From Coptodactyla brooksi (Eukaryota; Arthropoda; Insecta; Coleoptera; Scarabaeidae): a stretch of 20,299 nt of DNA. Below, piece by piece: positions 1-8,984 of the stretch (positions within the stretch are counted from its first letter, which is position 1; each line of letters opens with the position of its first letter). Location of the stretch: positions 1-20,299 of the forward strand of contig JAWQRM010000713.1 in NCBI GenBank assembly GCA_033557675.1, given 5' to 3'. The translations under genes and the position numbers were made by a program. The notes beneath the pieces were generated by a model. The model searched no databases. It worked only from the letters and a program-made list of their open reading frames with translations, and was not told where the DNA came from.

Positions 1-3
1 ATA

Positions 4-690
4 TTAATATTTAATATGCCTTCTACAACTTTTGATCAACAGATCAATTCGTTTCGGAAGCGAATCCACCAGTTTCATGAGCTGCTGTGTCGTGACGCGG
101 TTCCAGTCTTCTTGAATGGTCTTTCTCAGCTGAGCAACAGTCGCGAACTGACAGCAATCACGGTAGACATTACGAACGAGCAGCCCCCATAAGGTTTTTA
201 TTGGATTAAGATCCGGCGAGCAAGCAGGCCATTCCAAAACCCGCACGTTCTGATCCGAATGCAACTTATTCGTGCTCGCAGAGGCATGAACGGACGCATT
301 GTCCTGCATAAAAGTCAAATTAGCATCACGAAAATGCCAAAATTGCTCTTAGAAATGCAGTGAAGCTCGGTTCGAAGCTCGTGCCAGTAATTCGCTAGAC
401 CATCGGTACCGTCAAAATTGAGCTTCTTTTCGTCCGACCAAACAATCTTTAAAATAACAAGCTTTCTTCAAAAGTTTGAATAGTAAGGTCGACATGCCGT
501 ATGTCGCTCCTTACTCCAACTTTGGTGAACATCAGTAAAGTGAGCATCGGCTCGGTGCCGCTAATATCACGTTTAAGTGTGGGAGCTTTGTTCATTTTTT
601 CGTAGCATAAGGTTCCTATTTGAGCACTTCCCAAACGGTCATATGTGAGACATTGTGCGCGAATTCCCTTTGAGTACGTCTTTGAATACA
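4..690 (-). pseudogene. Tc1-like transposase relic
   Basis: This is a decayed cut-and-paste DNA transposase. An open segment at 4-318 reads MQDNASVHAS, then LEWPACSPDLNPI, a Trp-Gly pair and a tail ending in Tyr, which is the layout of the C-terminal half of a Tc1-like DDE transposase. Upstream, in other frames, are WSDEKKLNFDGTDGLA (about 380-435), carrying the first catalytic Asp, and near 634-690 a helix-turn-helix-like stretch with TQREFAHNVSHMTVWEVLK. Stops and frameshifts separate these pieces. The part between the GTDGLA block and QDNA is shortened. The Glu expected after NPI in the third catalytic position is Lys (NPIKTLW), so the enzyme would be inactive even if repaired. No terminal repeats were identified. 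Family assignment is firm; the exact subfamily is not. Confidence 0.85.
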
Positions 691-728
691 GTAACTAAGT
701 TTTATCATTAAAACTACGAACAGAAGTG

Positions 729-972
729 CAATTTGGACGGTTCCGATGGTCTAGCGAATCACCGGCACGACCTTTGAACCGAGTCTCTCTGCTTTTCCAC
801 TGCTAAGAAAAATCTTAGCAGTGGTTTCATTATGATGTGGGCGGGTTTTTCGGCGCTTGTCAATCCAGCTTTATGCAGGACAATGCGTCCGTTCATGCCT
901 CTGTAAGTACGAAGATGTGGATTTCGGATCACATCCCAGTTTTGAAATAGTCTGCTTGCTCGTCAATTTCTG
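729..972 (+). pseudogene. Second Tc1-like transposase fragment, opposite strand
   Basis: This is a shorter relic of the same transposase, on the opposite strand from the neighbouring 4-690 copy. It reads FNLDGSDGLAN, a degraded central block, GFIMMWAGFSA, a frameshifted counterpart of the MQDNASVHAS motif (tttatgcaggacaatgcg), and remnants of the region that in the other copy reads VLEWPACS. It keeps the central part that is shortened in the minus-strand copy, so the two are separate insertions or rearranged pieces and not a simple duplication. Stops and frame changes show it is dead. It ends before the third catalytic residue. Confidence 0.75.
797..824. repeat. Perfect 12-bp inverted repeat, 4-nt loop
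   Basis: The sequence ccactgctaaga is followed by aaaa and its exact reverse complement. It lies inside the + strand transposase relic, where the conserved protein would not require such a palindrome, so it probably arose after the element died. Confidence 0.9.
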
Positions 973-1142
973 ATTTTTTTTAAATAACTTTTTTAAAACG
1001 TGTCATAAAATGTGTCATCTATATATCTATACAAAACGAACATTTATTTAGTAAGGTTATCGTTAACACTGTTCTATGGTACTCTTATATTTTCAGTGTT
1101 AAAAGTCCTCTGATGCAGTTGTATACATATTTCAGTCCATCA
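973..1142. other. AT-rich non-coding spacer
   Basis: No gene, RNA or repeat recognised between the transposase relic and the first copy of the dispersed repeat. Confidence 0.5.
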
Positions 1143-1470
1143 ATGTATGGTATTTGTTTAGTAATGTGCTGGTTTTGTTATGTATTCGTTTTTGTTGTCT
1201 TTATAGAATTTATTTTAACAGCAATGGAAGAGAAATCATCAATAATTAGGAATAGAGTAGGGTTCCGTCTTTACCTTATTTTTATTACCTAATTACTTAC
1301 CTACTATTTTTATTACCAAATTATTTACCTACTATTTTTATTTACCTACTAACTGTTTTTGTCTCACGATACATTTTACCTTGTCAACACCCCTTAGGGT
1401 TAGGCTAGTAAGACGATTACCGATAAGGTAAAATATTAATGTGTTATAATGTATATTTTTTACATAATAT
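1143..1470 (+). repeat. Dispersed repeat family A, copy 1
   Basis: This stretch matches 3470-4410 in the same orientation once the insertion in that copy is skipped. Shared blocks include tttgtttagtaatgtgct versus tttgtttactaatgtgct, attcgtttttgtt, aatcatcaata, tttttgtctcacgatacatt versus attttgtctcaggataaatt, and agacgattaccgat versus agacgattaccaat. It has no recognisable coding content, so it is likely a non-autonomous element of unknown type. Boundaries are approximate. Confidence 0.7.
1271..1350. repeat. ~28-bp tandem repeat, about three units
   Basis: Units begin at about 1271, 1297 and 1325 and share ttacctactatttttatta or a close variant. The array lies inside repeat family A copy 1 and is reduced to roughly one unit in the second copy, so it expanded locally. 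Confidence 0.75.
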
Positions 1471-2213
1471 ACTAAAAAAAATTAATTTTAGTGCATTCGG
1501 ATTTACTTATTAGGAAATTAATCATTTTTGTTCATAATCTTTTTCCACATTTAATGATTTAGTTTTTTTATATCACCGATTACAAATAAAAAATAAAGTA
1601 TTGTTAATAAATAAAATGTTATTTGAATTAAATTATTATGTAAAATATTAACATAGAGTATATACCTTTATATAATACATAAAAAAATAAATTAATCTAA
1701 ATAATAGAATTCTTGCAGGCTTTTGTTTAAATCTTGTCAATAATGTATTAATTATTATAATTTTTTATTTATTTAATGATAGGCTGTTAGGCTTTTGTAG
1801 ACTAGTTTCATCAACGATTTAAAAACCTGCAAAAGCATGTAATTACACTGAAACCTGTGAAACATCATCGATCTCATGAATACACTATTGGCATCTTACG
1901 GTACTCGCCAACACCTGTAGTGAAATTTCTTATGAATATATACAACTAATTATAAACTATTATAGCTCTTATCCCTAATTATTTCATTCTATACATTTTG
2001 TTTTTTTAAGAATCTGGAGGTTCGTTTCTAGCGTTATTGAGATAGAAAAAGTACTCACTAGTTTTTTCGTACGTTTTCTTTGAAGATCATCTCATATACT
2101 GTAGGTATAATATTGCACTTTTCCTCAAATGGGCTAGTTTTCCCAAAGAAGAAAATTTGTAAGTGATTTTTACATTTAGCAATATTATCCAATTGTTTTA
2201 TTATTTTGTGTGT
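1471..2213. other. AT-rich non-coding stretch
   Basis: Very AT-rich sequence with no ORF worth calling and no recognised element. It probably lies in the Su(H) upstream intron. Confidence 0.45.
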
Positions 2214-2600
2214 TATCTTATTTTAAGAATTCTTAAAGTTTAAAATACAGTAAAGTGGTACAGCTTAAATTTGTAACCATTTCTAGGTAAAATGAGCCTC
2301 AAAAGTTAACATGCACTTAAACACAAAAAATATTTTTGTAATTACATAATAATTTTCCACAAAGCAGCAATACAGAAAGGTGTGTTATTGACTAAAATAT
2401 ATTTTGGGTATTATCTTGTAAGAATTCTCTCAAGATTAAGGTAAGGTAAGGTTGTACAGCTTAAATTTGCAGCAATATTTCGCGTCAAAAGTTTACATAC
2501 ACCTAAATACGTCACCTAAAAAATATTTTTATGATTAATAATTCTACATAAAGTAGCGATGTAGAAAAATATTGACTAAAATGTATGAAAACTAAACTGG
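2214..2600. repeat. Two diverged tandem ~196-bp units, Tc1-end-like
   Basis: The block gtacagcttaaatttg occurs at 2258 and 2454, and flanking blocks repeat in the same order: tatctt with agaattc before it, then tcaaaagtt.acat.cac, aaaaaatatttttgt/at, and attgactaaaat. The period is about 196 bp. The second unit has gtcaaaagtttacatacacc, which resembles the direct repeats inside Tc1/Sleeping Beauty-type inverted terminal repeats. Those come as two copies one to two hundred bases apart, as here. No transposase was found next to it that could be paired with it. Confidence 0.65.
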
Positions 2601-2674
2601 AAAATAGCAAAGTGGATTTTCACCAGTTAGAGTTTTAAATATTAATGATTAATTTTTTTCTTAACCGTTAACAA

Positions 2675-2725
2675 CACGTCATACAATACCACACGTCGTA
2701 CAATACCGCACGTCATTCAAAAACG
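2675..2725. repeat. Three tandem 17-bp units
   Basis: The units cacgtcatacaatacca, cacgtcgtacaataccg and cacgtcattcaaaaacg are consecutive. The first two differ at two positions; the third has drifted in its second half. No function can be assigned. Confidence 0.85.
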
Positions 2726-2903
2726 TATTGTAAAAACATTCGCAAAATGTGACCAAGGTTGGGATACGAGAAATGTCATGTGTGATATAACACTTACTTG
2801 CCCATAGGCTCTTTGTAACATGCTTCCTATTCGTTTCATATAAAAAATTCTGATATTTTAATTCTTTCTTCAGCGTTCTATTTGTCTCTTCCATGGCCAT
2901 GAT

Positions 2904-2957
2904 ATATAAGTGCTGAATGAATACCCATTTTATGTGAGTATCCCTCAGCACTTATAT
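2904..2957. repeat. 13-bp inverted repeat
   Basis: The arm atataagtgctga (2904-2916) faces its exact reverse complement tcagcacttatat (2945-2957). The spacer also contains atac and gtat able to pair. The short ORFs crossing it on both strands are by-products of the palindrome. Confidence 0.8.
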
Positions 2958-3469
2958 GCATATCAGCAACTTAAATTACACCATATTACTTACACCTTTG
3001 ATAGTAACCTGAGAGTTTTAGCAATGATTTTATTCTTTAGTTTCGATGTGATATTTTTCAGCCTTTGCAACCGCCGTGTTTTTATTTCTTGATTAATTAG
3101 TTCATTTTGTGTTTTCCCATTATTTAGCCCACTATAGCATAAGGTAAATTAACGTTTTTTCAGAAGTATCAAATATGTATACTAAATTCGCACAAATCTC
3201 ACTCCACTATTTTCGATTATGGTGGTAACAATCAGGATGAAATTCCATTTATCAGAGGTAAATATCAGTAGATACTGATCATTATGAATATATGCCGGTT
3301 AATTTGACAAATGACTGCAATTTATCATAATCTCTAATAATATTACGAGAATTATACGTAATTCCTAAATATTAAATTAATTAAAATTACCATAACCTTT
3401 ATTTTTTTTATCGTTAATTTTTAATTGATTGATATTTTTAACAATATTAATAATTAAGTTGACACTACA
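2958..3469. other. Non-coding stretch
   Basis: AT-rich sequence with no gene, RNA or repeat recognised, ending where repeat family A copy 2 begins. Confidence 0.4.
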
Positions 3470-3550
3470 TAGCTCAGTGCATTTGTTTACTAATGTGCTA
3501 GTTCTGCCATATTTTCGTTTTTGTTATCTGTATAGGATTTCTTTTATTAT

Positions 3551-3586
3551 ACATGATCCCCTTAAAATCAATTTAAGGGATCATGT
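3551..3586. repeat. Inverted repeat at the MITE left end
   Basis: acatgatccccttaaa faces tttaagggatcatgt with a one-base bulge and a short loop. The right arm is the MITE's own terminus; the left arm is an outward-facing copy of the same 11 terminal bases plus a second TTAA. It may be a local inverted duplication made at insertion, or the stub of a second element. Confidence 0.8.
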
Positions 3587-4181
3587 CTAGTTGCAGGGTG
3601 AAAAGTAAACGTGATTTTCAGGAATTTTTGTAAGAATGTTCTAACTATGTTTTAACTATAATTATAATTCTAACTATAACATATTGATATTAAAAATACG
3701 TATATTAAACAATATTTAGCATTGTTTTCGTTAAAAAATACTGTAAATTAAGGAAGTTACGGTCACTGCAAGGAAACCTGATTTTTCAGAAGTGTTGTGC
3801 GGTGACCACGATAGCTCTAACCCAAATCATCTGATATCAAAATCCAAAAAGATCCTGTTAGAGTATAACCTATATTTTTACTTTATTTTTTAACTTAAAC
3901 AGAATCCCATAAAGTAAGCATTCTCCTATCAAAGTCATGTCCAAAGCATCAATTTTCTCCTGCCTACGACGCTCTCTGCCCTCGTGTAAAAAAATAGAAA
4001 CAGCCGACTTTACCCACGCAGCTGCTGCGTGCTGCTTTCAGCTGCGCAATCTCATAAGTTTGTCAATTTTCGTCCATTTACATGAAATTTTCAGGAAAAT
4101 CGTGAAATGACGTACTTGAAGAATATGCACAAACCCAAAAATCAATTTCTTTTACTTTTCTAACTGGACATGACCCCTTAA
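3573..4181. mobile_element. TTAA-flanked MITE-like element, about 600 bp
   Basis: TTAA at 3573-3576 and 4178-4181 brackets the element, the target-site signature of the piggyBac superfamily. The left end reads gggatcatgtctagtt. The reverse complement of the right end reads ggggtcatgtccagtt, matching 14 of 16, and both are followed by a gaaaagtaaa block. A subterminal tttcaggaa motif also recurs near both ends in inverse orientation. There is no transposase ORF, so it would be non-autonomous. It sits inside repeat family A copy 2, whose homology resumes outside both ends. piggyBac assignment rests on TTAA and length only, as no autonomous partner is present. Confidence 0.7.
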
Positions 4182-4531
4182 GCGAAGTTGTATAAAAATA
4201 TGATCTTTCTATAGGTGCTTACAATGGAATATGCAATAAAGAGTAATCATCAATAACTACAACTGCAGTGGGTTACCTCTTTACTTTATTGCCTAAGCTG
4301 ATTTTGTCTCAGGATAAATTTTACCGTTTCAATATTCCGTTAGTCTATTAAGACGATTACCAATCATCTAAATATTAATGTATATTTGATGTATATTTTT
4401 ACTTTTTCTTGCTGATAGGTATAAAAATAGATAAAGTGTAGTATTGCATTCGCAAAAAATCGATGTCGAGATTTTGATGGATCTTGACGAATTATGCTAT
4501 TCGTAGATTATCCATGCTATTTTAAGTGGTT

Positions 4532-4575
4532 GGTCTGTCCGTCCGTCTGTCCGGTTGTCCGTTCATCTGTGACTC
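4532..4575. repeat. Low-complexity GTCYGTCC tract
   Basis: A run of overlapping gtctgtcc and gtccgtc words followed by gttcatctgt. Tracts of this kind are common in arthropod interspersed repeats, but the parent element is not identified here. Confidence 0.6.
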
Positions 4576-4710
4576 ATTTATGTTTTGCCATATTAGATTA
4601 ATCAAAACAACCCGTTGTTTGCTCATAGATGGCGTTAGTGAACGTATTAAGCTACCACGGGCATACCAGTACTTTTTTGTTGCAAGTTTGTAATCTGTGA
4701 ACATTAATCG

Positions 4711-5207
4711 GTGCACATCGTCAGCAATTTCATATCGGCTGCCGAATCGCATCGAATGCTTGTAGAGGTCTATGGTGACAGTGTTTTATCGGAAATAAAT
4801 ACAGAGATTGGTAATTTTGACCTCAGCGACAAAAAAAAACGTGAAAATCGGCCAAAGAAGGTTGAGGACCATGAATTGCAGGTTCCTTTGGACGAAGACG
4901 ATACCCAATGGCAAGAAATGCTTGCCGAGCAACTGGATGTCACTTACTCAGCCATTTCCATGCGTCTACATGCCATGGGAAAGTTTCAAAAGATCTAAAA
5001 ATGGGTGCCGCATGAATTGCACGATAGGCAGATGGAGCAACGCCAAAATACATGTGAAATATTGCTCGCCAGACAAAAAAGAAAGTAGTTGCTGCATTGG
5101 ATTGTGACGATGAAAAATGGTTATATTTCGAAAATTCTATACGCAAGAAATCGTGGGTTGATCCCGGCCAACCATCAACATCTTCCCCAAGACTAAATCA
5201 CTATAAA
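4711..5207 (+). pseudogene. mariner transposase relic, N-terminal half
   Basis: This is the remains of a mariner-family DNA transposase. In order it shows SAAESHRMLVEVYGD (first helix-turn-helix region), a deletion that removes the usual Trp-Phe-x-x-Phe segment, NFDLSDKKKRENRPKKVEDHE, a second DNA-binding region ending AISMRLHAMGKFQK, a TAA stop at about 4996, then KWVPHELHDRQME and TCEILLARQKRK. After a TAG and a frameshift comes DEKWLYFEN (first catalytic Asp region), then KKSWVDPGQPSTS, ending at a stop at 5208-5210. The second and third catalytic residues and the right half are absent. Two stops, one deletion and one frameshift make it a dead, truncated copy. The mariner subfamily was not assigned. 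Confidence 0.9.
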
Positions 5208-5210
5208 TAA

Positions 5211-5613
5211 TAGAATAGAACCACTTTTTGATGTCATGGATGAAACTACGCAAATATTCCCTGGGTCTTCTTTGATTTTTCCATTTTGACTGATTATAGT
5301 AATAGTCTCTTTACTGGTCTACTTTCCTGCTTTTTGACTAAGTGCCTACTTAGAATAACTAGACGGATATACCTTCTGAACGCGAATACGCGTTTTATTA
5401 TCTCTCTATGGGCTAGGATTTTTATCGATGGTTTTAAGAGGGCTTTGAATCTTGATCGGGCGACCAGAGTGGGACGCACCGCCGACGTTTAAATTTCCAA
5501 AATGGAATTTGATAAATCGGTTTTGGTATATGCGTTATGTTAAGGCATCTTCCCCGTATACACTGCATATATATCTCTATGAACCTCCAAAGCTCATTTA
5601 TTTTGCTTTAAAC
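5211..5613. other. Non-coding stretch, no recognised gene
   Basis: Short ORFs occur on both strands (for example 5286-5492 +), but none resembles a known family and no splice pattern supports them. It is slightly less AT-rich than its surroundings near 5390-5480, which may indicate an unidentified repeat. Confidence 0.35.
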
Positions 5614-5654
5614 AATAACGTACAATATGCATGTAATGCATATTGTACGTTATT
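5614..5654. repeat. Perfect 19-bp inverted repeat, 3-nt loop
   Basis: aataacgtacaatatgcat is followed by gta and its exact reverse complement. It would form a strong cruciform or RNA hairpin. No larger element boundary is evident around it. Confidence 0.95.
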
Positions 5655-7352
5655 ATGCACTAAACATTTACTCACACAAATATTATAAGGAGCCTGCGTT
5701 TTCAAATTCGCAATTGAATTGCGCAATAGCACCGAGAGAAAGAAAGAACTAATCAGAGTGAACTTCCACAGAAGCAAAAACCGAGCCAACTTATTTGCCA
5801 ACTCAATATTGTTAAAATTTGAGTTTCAACAAGTATTTTAAAATTCTATTATTTATATACTCAACAAAAAAAACTATTTTTTTTCACACGATATTGGGAA
5901 ATAAATCCTCTATAATTATTGCAATCTCTGGTGATAAAATGATTATCATTATCCAACGTACCGCAATTTAAATATATACATAATTTGTATGTCATTGCAA
6001 CTGTGCCCTTAAAAATGTTTAATTTCTTCAACTCTTCAATTAATGTGGCACGGCACGATATTGATATAATTCAACAATGCATAGTAGTTTTACAGTTTAT
6101 ATGCCTAATATGTCAGTTTCCTATTCTACCTTCAAAATATCATTAATTAAGAAACCGGTGGCGGACCTTCACGGTTGCATGATCCTAGTCTTATACATTT
6201 CTTTTTATAGAATTATGTCACAAAGTTTGTGTACCGCACAACATTGCTTGTTGTCTGCTACACAAACAAGACTACACAAAATGCTGCAAAATCTTTTCCG
6301 CTTTAATTGAAGTGGAATGCAATCATGCTTAAAGCAAAAAGGTAGACGTATTGAGCAATTAGTACGACGAATCCAGACTAATTATTGTTTGTTAATTTTA
6401 TTTTCTTGATTACGTTTTGATAATTGTTATTTATTCATGTTTTAATTTAACACTATTAATAATCTATATTAAAACACTTCCGTTTTCTAACTTAACAATC
6501 CAGAGTAATTATTATTTAAATATCATGTAGCTTATCTTCATAAATAGCAATTCTATGTTTTCTATAACTTTAACTAAACTTATTACATTATAACCTTGTC
6601 TTACTTATCTGCTAATTTATTAATATTTCGTGTTAAATTAATCTGTCCTTTTAACTATAGAGCATATTATATTGACAGGTATTAAACATACGAGTACCTA
6701 CGTCTGCTATAGTATTGTATATAAATTATTTTCTAAACGCGTTTAGTATTAAATTGTTGTTTTAAAAATGATTTACTTCAGATATAGGCAAATATATATT
6801 TGATATAAAGGAAATTCTATCTAGAATACGATCGTAAAATAAAAATTATAATCTATCAAAAAACAATTTATAGGTGTATGAGTTTTATATATCGGTTTAT
6901 GGAATTTTCTTATGCCATTACCTACATTTTGGATTTAGAATTTTATGTTTAAAAAACATAATATAATGAAGCAAGTCTAGAATTATTTGTGATATCCAAA
7001 TTACCTATAGCCTACGTTGCCTACCCAGGCAATGTTCATATATACAGCGCACTGTATATTCTGAAATTATTTTTAAATTGATGATAATTTTAGCACGAGG
7101 ATCTTTTATATATAATATTTTTAACTCTAACAATACATTTGTTGATATACAGTCTTTAAATGCTTTTTTAAACATTCAATTTTTTCTCATTGTAGAAAGT
7201 ATCTTCAAATTTTCTGCTATATGTTTACAAATCTTAAGAGGCTGCCTAAGCTTAATTCACAGCTTAATTTACATTTAACTATATATCGATATTAGTAGCT
7301 TGGTTTGATTCACCTGCAAATTAACTTTCTTACCTTTATTTATCTTTCTCAG
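5655..7352. other. Su(H): Probable Su(H) upstream intron, no gene seen
   Basis: This AT-rich stretch leads to the acceptor tttatctttctcag just before 7353. No upstream Su(H) exon encoding the expected preceding beta-trefoil segment was found here or further left in the window. The ORFs at 6077-6310 and 7078-7278 match nothing I recognise and are probably chance. A pyrimidine-rich tract immediately precedes the acceptor. Confidence 0.55.
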
Positions 7353-7741
7353 GTTGACAAACAACAAGCCCTTCTTGAAGCGGACGATCCCGTGTCACAA
7401 CTTCACAAATGTGCATTCTACATGAAGGACACAGATCGAATGTACCTGTGTCTTTCCCAAGAACGGATAATCCAATTCCAAGCCACCCCCTGTCCGAAAG
7501 AACCCAATAAGGAAATGATTAATGACGGAGCCTGTTGGACGATCATCTCCACGGACAAAGCAGAGTATCAGTTTTACGAAGGGATGGGGCCTGTACGGTC
7601 GCCCGTGACACCAGTGCCTTTAGTACACAGCTTACACCTTAACGGTGGCGGAGATGTTGCAATGTTAGAACTTACGGGTGATAATTTCTCCCCCAGCTTG
7701 CAAGTTTGGTTTGGAGATGTTGAAGCTGAAACAATGTATAG
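7353..7741 (+). CDS. Su(H): Su(H)/RBPJ internal exon: distal beta-trefoil and start of IPT domain
   Basis: This exon belongs to Suppressor of Hairless, the CSL transcription factor that binds Notch target enhancers in the nucleus. It represses them with Hairless-type co-repressors or activates them with the Notch intracellular domain and Mastermind. The translation starts VDKQQALLEADDPVSQLHKC, continues AFYMKDTDRMYLCLSQERII, PCPKEPNKEMINDGACW and KAEYQFYEGMGPV, and ends GDVEAETMYR. It is almost collinear with vertebrate RBPJ from the distal beta-trefoil into the C-terminal IPT/TIG fold. It begins in phase 0 after ttctcag and ends two bases into an Arg codon before gtaatg. Reading on into the intron meets a stop at once, which confirms the donor. 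The exon (389 nt) has no disruptions. Upstream exons lie outside the window. Confidence 0.96.
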
Positions 7742-8136
7742 GTAATGTTATAATGTAATGTATTATAACAATTATAACACATCTTATTAACCTTCTTGCT
7801 GCAGTTATAAGTCGCGACCTTTATATTGGTGTGTTATTTACAAAATTAGTCCTAAATTAGTTAAATTCTTGAGGCATATTGACCTTTTGATGTAGGAATT
7901 AGAACGAGAATTGTGTATTTATTGGCTACCTATGTGAAATTCTTACTCTTCTGAAGAATTTTGTTCCATACCTTGGTTCGAAATTCAAAACTTTTTTAAA
8001 CGTTTTAAACTTTAATAAGGGAGGAAAGTTTATTTAAAAATATCTATTACAATAATCAAATCAATTCTGCTCAAGGAACTCTACTTATCCTCTTAAAGAA
8101 CACAGCAAACATTCTATCATTTTTGAAGATCTAATT

Positions 8137-8345
8137 TGGGAAAACGGAGGTCTGTGGTCTCGTAGTTACTAGAGCTAACAAATGCCTTAACCACAACAAG
8201 ATTGTTTAAAATCTCCATCAAGAGTTTATCCAATAATCCAAATCCAACATTCTCCAGATTAAGATTTATTGGATAAACCCAAATATATGTCGAGATTATA
8301 AACAATCTTGTTGTGGTTAAGGTGTTTGTTAACTCTAGTAGGATT
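8137..8345. mobile_element. Inverted pair of tRNA-like SINE units
   Basis: The + strand unit reads acggaggtctgtggtctcg, tagttactagagctaaca, ccttaaccacaacaagattg and tttaaaatctc. The tggtctcgtagtt portion resembles an RNA polymerase III A box, and tgtttaaaatc is a weak B-box match at the right distance, as in tRNA-derived insect SINEs. The same unit then appears on the minus strand: 8168-8215 pairs with 8292-8339 at 44 of 48 positions. Inner 13-bp arms at 8224-8236 and 8266-8278 are perfect complements. A third copy of the head starts at 20237. An alternative reading is a fold-back DNA element; the tRNA-like head and the separate third copy favour a SINE. Confidence 0.6.
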
Positions 8346-8984
8346 TATCTAAGTGAAAGTTCGATTGCCTGATATAACTGAAAGTTTGATTTATTATTGT
8401 ATTTTAATAAAAAAAAATTATAACTCAAAATTTTATTAAAAAGTACTTTTATTAATAATACATATACTATTAATGTGTATATTCCACAGATCAGATGACA
8501 AACAAAAGTTACCAGACATTTTTATAAGGAACCATGATTATAAGGAACATTGAAGATGTAAACTCTTCATGTTGCCTTCACATTGTGTATTGTTAGTAAT
8601 TGTAATTCATGATTTAAATCGGAGCTAACTAGCATTATGTAATGTCACTAACTTGTGGATTTCCTTGATAAATAATATTTATGAATGGGTAAATCCAAAA
8701 TAATTGAAACCAGACATAACTTCCCAAGAAATATAAATACGTAACTGTGATCTAAGTTACCTATGAAAGAAATGCAATTTGGTGATTTTTGTGCAATGAA
8801 AGTACTGAACGTATATTACAATCTATACATAGTAAAACAAAATTAATTAGTTCAAATAATAGGCAACCCAATATCACTACAAATCATGAGTTTCTTGTTT
8901 TTACTTGTTATAATCGGCTAGATGTAAACTGTTCGGATCCCTTTGGACACTAAATTTTTAACAAAAATAGTGGTATTGCATGAC

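Larger units (their letters stand above)
3470..4410 (+). repeat. Dispersed repeat family A, copy 2, interrupted by a MITE
   Basis: This is the second copy of the repeat at 1143-1470. Homology runs from about 3470 to 3550, stops at the TTAA-flanked insertion, and resumes at about 4186 with aatggaatatgcaataaag..aatcatcaata, then attttgtctcaggataaatt and agacgattaccaatcat. The break coincides with the ends of the inserted element, which shows that the insertion came later. Confidence 0.7.

Noticed and set aside
4522..4752. Minus-strand ORF of 76 codons upstream of the mariner relic.
   Set aside because: It overlaps the GTCYGTCC tract and the mariner start, and shows no family pattern.
6077..6360. 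Possible transposase C-terminus, reading RLHKMLQNLF then KGRRIEQLVRRI.
   Set aside because: The resemblance is only to a generic tail pattern, with no catalytic motif nearby.
7305..7352. The ORF containing the first Su(H) exon begins with an ATG at 7305.
   Set aside because: The 16 residues before VDKQQ do not resemble CSL proteins and end exactly at a good splice acceptor, so this is intron.
8141..8215. Calling a functional tRNA gene.
   Set aside because: The B box is weak, no clean acceptor stem or anticodon loop can be drawn, and the unit is repeated.
8117..8305. Minus-strand ORF of 62 codons.
   Set aside because: It lies within the SINE inverted repeat and is a by-product of the palindrome.
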